Below are positions 15,035 to 20,493 of a DNA stretch of 20,493 nucleotides, piece by piece; within the stretch, counting starts at the first letter, position 1, and every line of letters starts with the position of its first letter. Source of the DNA: JBALVO01 sp036961445. GTDB taxonomy: Bacteria; Pseudomonadota; Gammaproteobacteria; Pseudomonadales; Halieaceae. The translations under genes were made by a program, and so were the position numbers. Location: NCBI GenBank assembly GCA_036961445.1, contig JBALVO010000061.1:1-20493 (forward strand), in the 5' to 3' direction. The notes beneath the pieces were generated by a model. It saw only the letters and a program-made list of their open reading frames with translations. It did no database searches and was not told the origin of the DNA.

Positions 15035-17976
15035 AGCCCGCAGTTCATTCAATTGTTGCGCACTTTTTTCAATCCAGGGGTCGCGACCATTGCCACCGGG
15101 GCGCTGCGTATTGCTGGTGTAGAGGTCAATTGCCTGCTGCTCAAAAGGCGCTGCCTGTTCCACCAGCAATACATCATATTCCGCCCTTTCCTGTGGGCTC
15201 AGGCTGGCCGGGCGTTCGGAGCTCAGCAGGGCGCGACCCAATTCATCGTACATGCTCGCTATATGATAGGTTGCCGCTGTGGACACCGCAAAGATGCCGT
15301 AATCGATAGCCGCCTTAAAAGCCTGTAACGCCCGTTTCATCGCCTTTATTTTCTGCGCAAGTTTATCCTGCACGGGATTGACCAGCTGAACCTGTTGAAA
15401 AGCGGCGAGCCGCTGTTCAGCCAGTTCCAGTGCCGCCTCTGCTGCACGCTCGCGTGTGCGGGAATTACCTGCCCGGCGGTCCAGCGCGATGATGGCCTCC
15501 AGCCAGGTTTGCATGCGCTGGGCGTCGCCGTTGCCCGACGCCATTTCGGCAAGCTGCTGCATCACTGCAACCGCAGTCTCGACGGGTTCCGGAAATCGTT
15601 CAAGATAGTGCTCACTGGCGATGATGGCCTGCTGTACATCGCCCGTTTGTACAGAGAGTTCGGCCGCCCGCAACAGGGCCTCTCGTTGCAATATATCAGC
15701 CTGCCGCTGGTCCTGACCGAGGCGCAGGTATTCAGTGGCTGCATTTGCTGCGTCACCATTGCGGTCGTAGGCATGGGCCAGTTTACGGGTGACCTCCGGC
15801 TGCAGCGGATCGTCCGGGTAGTTAGCACGGAACTGTTCAAGCCAATAGATGGCATCTGCCCACGACTCCTGTGTCAGCAGGGCGCTTGCGCCATCGTAAC
15901 TTGCCTTCGAACGAAGAGCTGCATCGGGCGCGAGCGCCGCAGCCTGTTGATACAACACTACCGCACCGTCTGTGTCTCCCGCCGTTAAGGCCTGACCCGC
16001 ATTCTGGTAGGTCGCCATCGCCAGCCCCTCCCGTAAAGCGAGTCGCCGCGCATCTTCCTCACCGGCTAGCTTGAGGGCCTCGCGATAGGCCGTCGTGGCC
16101 GCCGGGTAGTCATCTTTGGCGAATAACACTTGCGCCCGCAGCGACCAGACCACTTGTAACAATGCAGGTGACGCAGAGTTTGACGCAGCCAGGGCATGTG
16201 CACTGGCTTCCAGGGTCCTGACGTACTGTTCCTGCTCGAGTAATTGCGTGCCAGTGCGCGCCAGTAAATTCGGGGCTGCGGGGTGGCCCGGGAAAGCCGA
16301 CACGAAACGCAGAGCGCCTGCCGTTGCCCTTTCTGTGAACTCGACCTGCTCTTTAGCAGNNNNNNNNNNNNNNNNNNNNNNNNNNNNNNNNNNNNNNNNN
16401 NNNNNNNNNNNNNNNNNNNNNNNNNNNNNNNNNNNNNNNNNNNNNNNNNNNNNNNNNNNAAACGCAGAGCGCCTGCCGTTGCCCTTTCTGTGAACTCGAC
16501 CTGCTCTTTAGCAGTCGCTGTTTGCAATATTTTTTCGCTGGCATGCAGCGCACCCAGCGCGGCATCAGCCGCCCGCGAATGATCGCCTCGCGACCAGGCG
16601 GTTCGCTCATATTCATCGAGGGCCTGCCGATACTGGCCATATTCATACAGCAGTTCGGCCAACTGGTAATTCATCTCTGGCGCAGCCGCTTCGTCCCCGA
16701 AGGAGACTAAGTATTGCCGATACCAATGCTCCGCCTCGCGCACAGCCTCTGCCTCACCTGAGCTGCGCGCCTGTCCATGCGAGAGACCGGCAAGGTGCTG
16801 CAGACTGGACTGTAACAACGACATCACAAGCGGATAATCCGCTGGCGAGTGCAACATCCAGAAGTCACTGCCCAGGCCATAGCTTTGCAGCAACAATATC
16901 TCCAATTCCACCACACGCTGCTGGAAACCCGCCTGACGGTAGAGCGCAATCGCCCTGGCAATCAGGCGCGGTGCCTCTGCCCCGAGGGGGTCAGCTTGCG
17001 CCAGTGCCTGCCAGGTTCTGGCCGCCTCACCGACCTGCTCCTGCTCCTCATACCAATCGCCAAGCGCGAGATAGACGGGTTGTTCGTAATTGCGACTGCC
17101 ATTCCTTAAAAAATAGCGATCCACGGCGTCCAGGCCGCCTAATTGCGCAAAACTCCTGCCGATAACGCGAAACAGGTCAGTCACCAGCTCCCTATCGGCC
17201 GTGCCAAGCGCTGCCAGTTGCGTGTCGAAGCCTGCGTCGGGCGAAATTTCCCGCTCGAGGAAGCGAAACAACACCGGCAAGGCTTCCGGATAACGCTCCT
17301 GTTTGAACAAACACCAGCCCAGCTTGTACAACGACTGTTCATAGGCCGGCACCGACTCCCCCAAATCAAGCACCGCCTGATAGTCCAGCCCGGCGTCACG
17401 GTAGGCGCCCTCGCCAAATAACAACTCACCCCGGCGGAAGCGGGTGTCGGCATAGAGTCGAGTGTCGGTATCCGGCTGTGATGCCAGTAGCCGGTCGATG
17501 GCGGCCAGTGCCTGCAGCGATGCGCCGATTTCCTGGTAAGCTCGCGCCAGTTGATACAGCACTGCAGTGCTCTGTGGCCCTTGTGGGTCCTGCCCCAGCA
17601 GGTATTCATAGTGGCTGATCGCCAACCTGTAAGCCTGCCCTGCTTCCGCCTCCAGCCGGACGGCATCGTCGGGTGTCGTGGCTGCCGCCAACTGCAGGTC
17701 AGCGGCCTGTTCCAGCAACAGATCTGCGAGGCGGCGGGAGACGCTGTCATACTCCGGACTATCCGGATAACGGGCAAGATAGTCACGGTAAGAGGCAATC
17801 GCTTTCTCCCGGCCTCTACTAGCCGAGGCAGTCGCTACTGCAGAGGTGGACGCCGCGACAGCGAGCTCGCTGTTCGCAGATTTAAAGCCAGAGTCCGTGG
17901 CGCAGGCCACCGACAACGCGCCACAAAGCAGCAGCGCCGGTGCGCGCAAGGCCTTAGCGATCACTGCTCTGGTCAT
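15026..17976 (-). CDS. Large TPR protein, split by a spurious assembly gap
   Basis: Read through the N run as printed, the gene falls in two frames. Removing the 100 Ns and one of the two flanking 55-base copies joins them in frame (2796 bases, 931 residues). The N-terminus has a signal with a possible lipoprotein cysteine (LSVACATDSG, Cys25). The rest is largely tetratricopeptide-type repeats, for example YEQSLYKLGWCLFKQERYPEALPVL and, after the junction, ASYDGASALL and DPLQPEVTRKLAHAYDRNGDAANAA (each quoted in part). Such proteins are periplasmic scaffolds; similar large TPR proteins accompany the Myxococcus gliding motor. The ATG at 17976 overlaps the upstream TPR gene by 23 bases, with a weak ribosome site, so translation is probably coupled. 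The downstream half alone should not be annotated as a separate gene. Confidence 0.85.
16360..16459. other. 100-N scaffold gap, probably spurious
   Basis: Exactly 100 unknown bases are inserted inside the TPR gene. The 55 bases at 16305-16359 are repeated exactly at 16460-16514, and removing 155 bases restores the reading frame. This is the signature of two overlapping contig ends joined without merging. Confidence 0.92.
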
Positions 17977-20011
17977 AGGTTTTTGCCAGTTCCAAGCTAG
18001 CCTGTTCCAGCAGGTCTTCCAAAAGCAGCTGGCGGCGATTCAGCTCATCCAGTGCCATGGCCCGTGTATAGTCTTCATACAGGACCAGGGCATTGGCGAT
18101 GCGCGCTCGAAGCTTGAGAATTCGGGTACGCAGTGCTGCCACTTGCTCCTCCAATCCTGCGGCCGAATCAGTCGACTGACCCAGCGCCGCCATCCGATCG
18201 GTGCTACTGTTGAGCGCTGCCGCCAGTTCACGCAGGGCCTCGCCAACAGGTACCGCACCGGCATCGAATCCGGGATCATCCTCACTGGCCGGTAACAGCC
18301 TGTTCACCGGATAGGCATAGTATTCCCCCGGTGTAGAGCCTTTTTGCGGGACCAGGTCCGGATAGGCATAGTCTTCGTCCTCCTGTTCTCCAGGCCTGCG
18401 GAAGAATTCGCCGGATTGCGGCCTTTTGAAGAACTCGCCGGAATCAGGCAGCCAGAGAATCCCGGTTTCGGGCATGCCGATGATCTTCGCGTTGGGCGGT
18501 TCCCTGATATACCCCGACACCTGAGGTCGGCTGGGGGCATGGCGCTCAGGGAACGGTTTCAATGCACGACGAGCAGGTGACTCGATCTCCGGTAATGCGG
18601 GAATTTCCGGCGCCGGATGTTCTGTAGGCTGACCTCGCCTCTCTACCCATTCCTGCCGCCATAGTGGATCGCTGGTTTTGCCTGTCCCGGGCGCATGTTC
18701 CAGTGGCTGCGATGTCTCCGGGACCGCAGGGACCGTAGATAAGGGGGATCCGGTAGCAAGCGAGCCCTGATCCGCCGGAATTATGACTTTCTGCAGCACA
18801 TCGATCTCAACCAGCCCCCGATCAACCTCATCCAGCAGAGCTTGCAATTCCTCGTGTCCGTAGAGCATTTCCATAAAGCCTCTACTCGCGAGCATGGGCC
18901 CCAAAAAACGTGTTGCTGCGTGACCGGCCTGAGCGGTTGCACCCTGTCCGGATTCACCATCGTGTTGCAACATCCGGGGTACGGCTGAGCCTTCCAGCAC
19001 AGATGCCCTGGCATTCTGCAGGTAATTCAACTCATTGCTATAAGCCGTCATCGCCGCCTCGTAATCCCGGGTCGCCTTATGCATGGCCTCCAGGTCGCGA
19101 TGTACGGCAGGCACCACCAGCAGGGTTTCCAGTACCGCTGGATCGGCAGGTGAGCGGCCGCGCAGCTCGGTCCACGAAATGAGCGCGGATTCGCTGTGTC
19201 CCTGCTTGTACTCCAGCCAGCCCAATGCCAACAGAGCCCGGTTTGCAAGCGGCCCCTCAGGCCGCACCGCCTCCAGCTGCCTACGAGCTCGTCTATAATC
19301 CTCATCTCGGGCAAAACTGTATCCCAGCGCCAACCGCGCCTTGTCCCGGAGCGCCAGCAGTTCCTCTCCCCGGGCCGGCATCGCCACTGCCTTCTTCAGC
19401 GCAGGCACAACCTCTGCATAGTCTCCGGCACGGACCAGTGCGATACCGCGATTGTAATGTGCATAGGCCGCCAACTCGGGCGCGCCCCGCCACTGGGTCA
19501 GTTCCTGTGCCGCCTCACGGTTTTTATTCAACGACATTAACACCGTGGCCCGCAATAACTGGTGATCGCCGACGATGTCGGCTGGCATTTCACCCTGCAC
19601 ATAAGCCAGCGCTTCTTCAGCTGCATCAGTGTAGCCCTTGTGGAAAAAAGCTCTGGCCAGCTCATACCAGGCACGATTTCTGACCGCTGGCGGCACAGTC
19701 TCGCCCAATAGCGCATGCAGCTCGAAACCGGCTTCCAAATGCATGCCATAGGCCAGTTTCATGCGTGCCAACAAAAGCCGGGCTTCCTCCGACGAGGGCG
19801 GCAACCGACCCTGCGCTTCGGCGAGTTGCAAGCGGCTGATGGCCGTGATGTAGTCCTGCTGATGAGAATGGAACAGGGCTTCGCCATAGAGCAGTTCCTG
19901 CAGGCGCTCGCTGCCTGGCAACACCTCGGTGGCGGACAGCGTCATACTGGCCACTACCAACGGCAGACACGGCAGCAGCGTGCGTATACTTCCTGTAGGC
20001 CGGTATTGCAT
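17954..20011 (-). CDS. TPR-containing envelope protein with Pro-rich linker and coiled coil
   Basis: From the ATG at 20011 the protein has 685 residues: a signal peptide (RTLLPCLPLVVASMTLSA), an N-terminal TPR-type solenoid (about 35-330, for example AWYELARAFFHKGYTDAAEEAL and AYAHYNRGIALVRAGDYAEV, quoted in part), a Pro/Glu-rich linker (about 420-570) and a C-terminal coiled coil (about 615-680). The linker contains the near-tandem SGEFFKRPQ then SGEFFRRPG, and YAYP twice. It starts on the base where the upstream gene stops (TGATG), and its end overlaps the next TPR gene by 23 bases. An ATG at 20023 would add four residues but is less well placed. Likely a periplasmic scaffold of the ExbB/ExbD system; exact role unknown. 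Confidence 0.82.
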   Translation of the reverse strand: MQYRPTGSIRTLLPCLPLVVASMTLSATEVLPGSERLQELLYGEALFHSHQQDYITAISRLQLAEAQGRLPPSSEEARLLLARMKLAYGMHLEAGFELHALLGETVPPAVRNRAWYELARAFFHKGYTDAAEEALAYVQGEMPADIVGDHQLLRATVLMSLNKNREAAQELTQWRGAPELAAYAHYNRGIALVRAGDYAEVVPALKKAVAMPARGEELLALRDKARLALGYSFARDEDYRRARRQLEAVRPEGPLANRALLALGWLEYKQGHSESALISWTELRGRSPADPAVLETLLVVPAVHRDLEAMHKATRDYEAAMTAYSNELNYLQNARASVLEGSAVPRMLQHDGESGQGATAQAGHAATRFLGPMLASRGFMEMLYGHEELQALLDEVDRGLVEIDVLQKVIIPADQGSLATGSPLSTVPAVPETSQPLEHAPGTGKTSDPLWRQEWVERRGQPTEHPAPEIPALPEIESPARRALKPFPERHAPSRPQVSGYIREPPNAKIIGMPETGILWLPDSGEFFKRPQSGEFFRRPGEQEDEDYAYPDLVPQKGSTPGEYYAYPVNRLLPASEDDPGFDAGAVPVGEALRELAAALNSSTDRMAALGQSTDSAAGLEEQVAALRTRILKLRARIANALVLYEDYTRAMALDELNRRQLLLEDLLEQASLELAKTYDQSSDR

Positions 20012-20493
20012 CACTGCTGCCACTCGCGAATGGTGACCCCGGATTCCGAGCTATCGTCCACCGACCCCAGCTCCAGCTCCACGGTTTTTCGACCGGCCAC
20101 CTTGGTAATGGTGACGCTGCGCCGCGCCTCGAAGGCCTTATCCCGGGCAACCCTGCCGACGAGGGAAACATCCAGTGTGTGCTCCCCCTCACCCAGCCGG
20201 CCAAAATAGAGTCGGTGCGCACCACCCGCCCGCAAGGCGACACCCTCACTGGCACTGTAGGCATGCTGCGATACCGTCTGACCGTCCAACTGTAATGTAA
20301 TGCGCCCGGGGTTAAGCGGGCTGTTAGCCGCGAGGGATACCAACACCACGAGTTGCTCGCCATAGGGGTACAACGACAACTCTTCAAGTAACAGGATATC
20401 CCGGTTTATGGCGAGTATATCCTCCTTAATAGCCTGTATCTCGCGATCAAGTTCGACAAAACCATCACGCGTATCAGGGCGCTCATCGGCCTG
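20011..20493 (-). CDS. Coiled-coil plus beta-domain protein, 5' end outside window
   Basis: The open frame enters from the right edge and gives 161 residues to the stop at 20011. The first 40 visible residues form a coiled coil (VELDREIQAIKEDILAINRD), followed by a beta-rich domain with PYGEQLVVLVSLA, GRITLQLDGQTVSQHAY, AGGAHRLYFGRLGEGEHTL and KVAGRKTVELELGS. That pattern suggests a small Ig- or PEGA-like periplasmic fold. The true start is not visible. It is the first visible gene of the operon and is joined to the next by TGATG. I do not recognise the family. Confidence 0.7.
   Translation of the reverse strand, partial: QADERPDTRDGFVELDREIQAIKEDILAINRDILLLEELSLYPYGEQLVVLVSLAANSPLNPGRITLQLDGQTVSQHAYSASEGVALRAGGAHRLYFGRLGEGEHTLDVSLVGRVARDKAFEARRSVTITKVAGRKTVELELGSVDDSSESGVTIREWQQ

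Noticed and set aside
16305..16514. A true 55-base direct repeat flanking an insertion
   Set aside because: The gap is exactly 100 Ns and removing one copy restores the frame, so contig-end overlap explains it better than a target-site duplication.

Overview
The window looks like a chromosomal contig from a marine, hydrocarbon- or lipid-using gammaproteobacterium. The family mix (CYP153, PQQ alcohol dehydrogenase, class 3 aldehyde dehydrogenase, DUF4124, AgmX/PglI-type TonB-like protein) is compatible with Halieaceae or related Cellvibrionales, but that placement is inference from gene content only. No rRNA, tRNA, CRISPR array, transposase or phage gene was found.

Region 1 (1-6469) is a catabolic block. 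It holds the N-terminus of a PrpE-like propionyl-CoA synthetase, a lipoprotein quinohaemoprotein alcohol dehydrogenase, a coniferyl-aldehyde-dehydrogenase-like ALDH and an ECHDC3-like enoyl-CoA hydratase-family protein, all on the minus strand. A CYP153 alkane hydroxylase is transcribed divergently from the hydratase-family gene. Together they suggest terminal oxidation: alkane to 1-alkanol (CYP153), to aldehyde (PQQ-ADH), to acid (ALDH), then CoA-ester metabolism. The ferredoxin and ferredoxin reductase that CYP153 needs are not in the window.

Region 2 (6470-11092) is loosely packed. It contains an orphan TAXI-type periplasmic binding protein, several small or hypothetical genes (two under 60 residues), three copies of a short degenerate dispersed repeat, and a 165-bp decayed 3' end of a second CYP153 gene about 93% identical to the intact one 4.5 kb away.

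Region 3 (11093-20493, continuing off the right edge) is one tightly coupled minus-strand operon. In transcription order it encodes an exported coiled-coil protein (partial), two large TPR proteins, a small exported protein, one ExbB/TolQ-type protein, two ExbD/TolR-type proteins, a TonB-like AgmX/PglI C-terminal protein and a lytic transglycosylase. One TolQ plus two TolR homologues is the composition of the Myxococcus Agl gliding motor. Here it is tied to TPR scaffolds and a peptidoglycan-cleaving enzyme, so this is the best candidate for a poorly described envelope machine. Three junctions use GTGA stop/start overlaps.

The 100-N gap at 16360-16459 appears spurious. The same 55 bases flank it on both sides, and collapsing the gap plus one copy restores a single uninterrupted 931-residue TPR gene.
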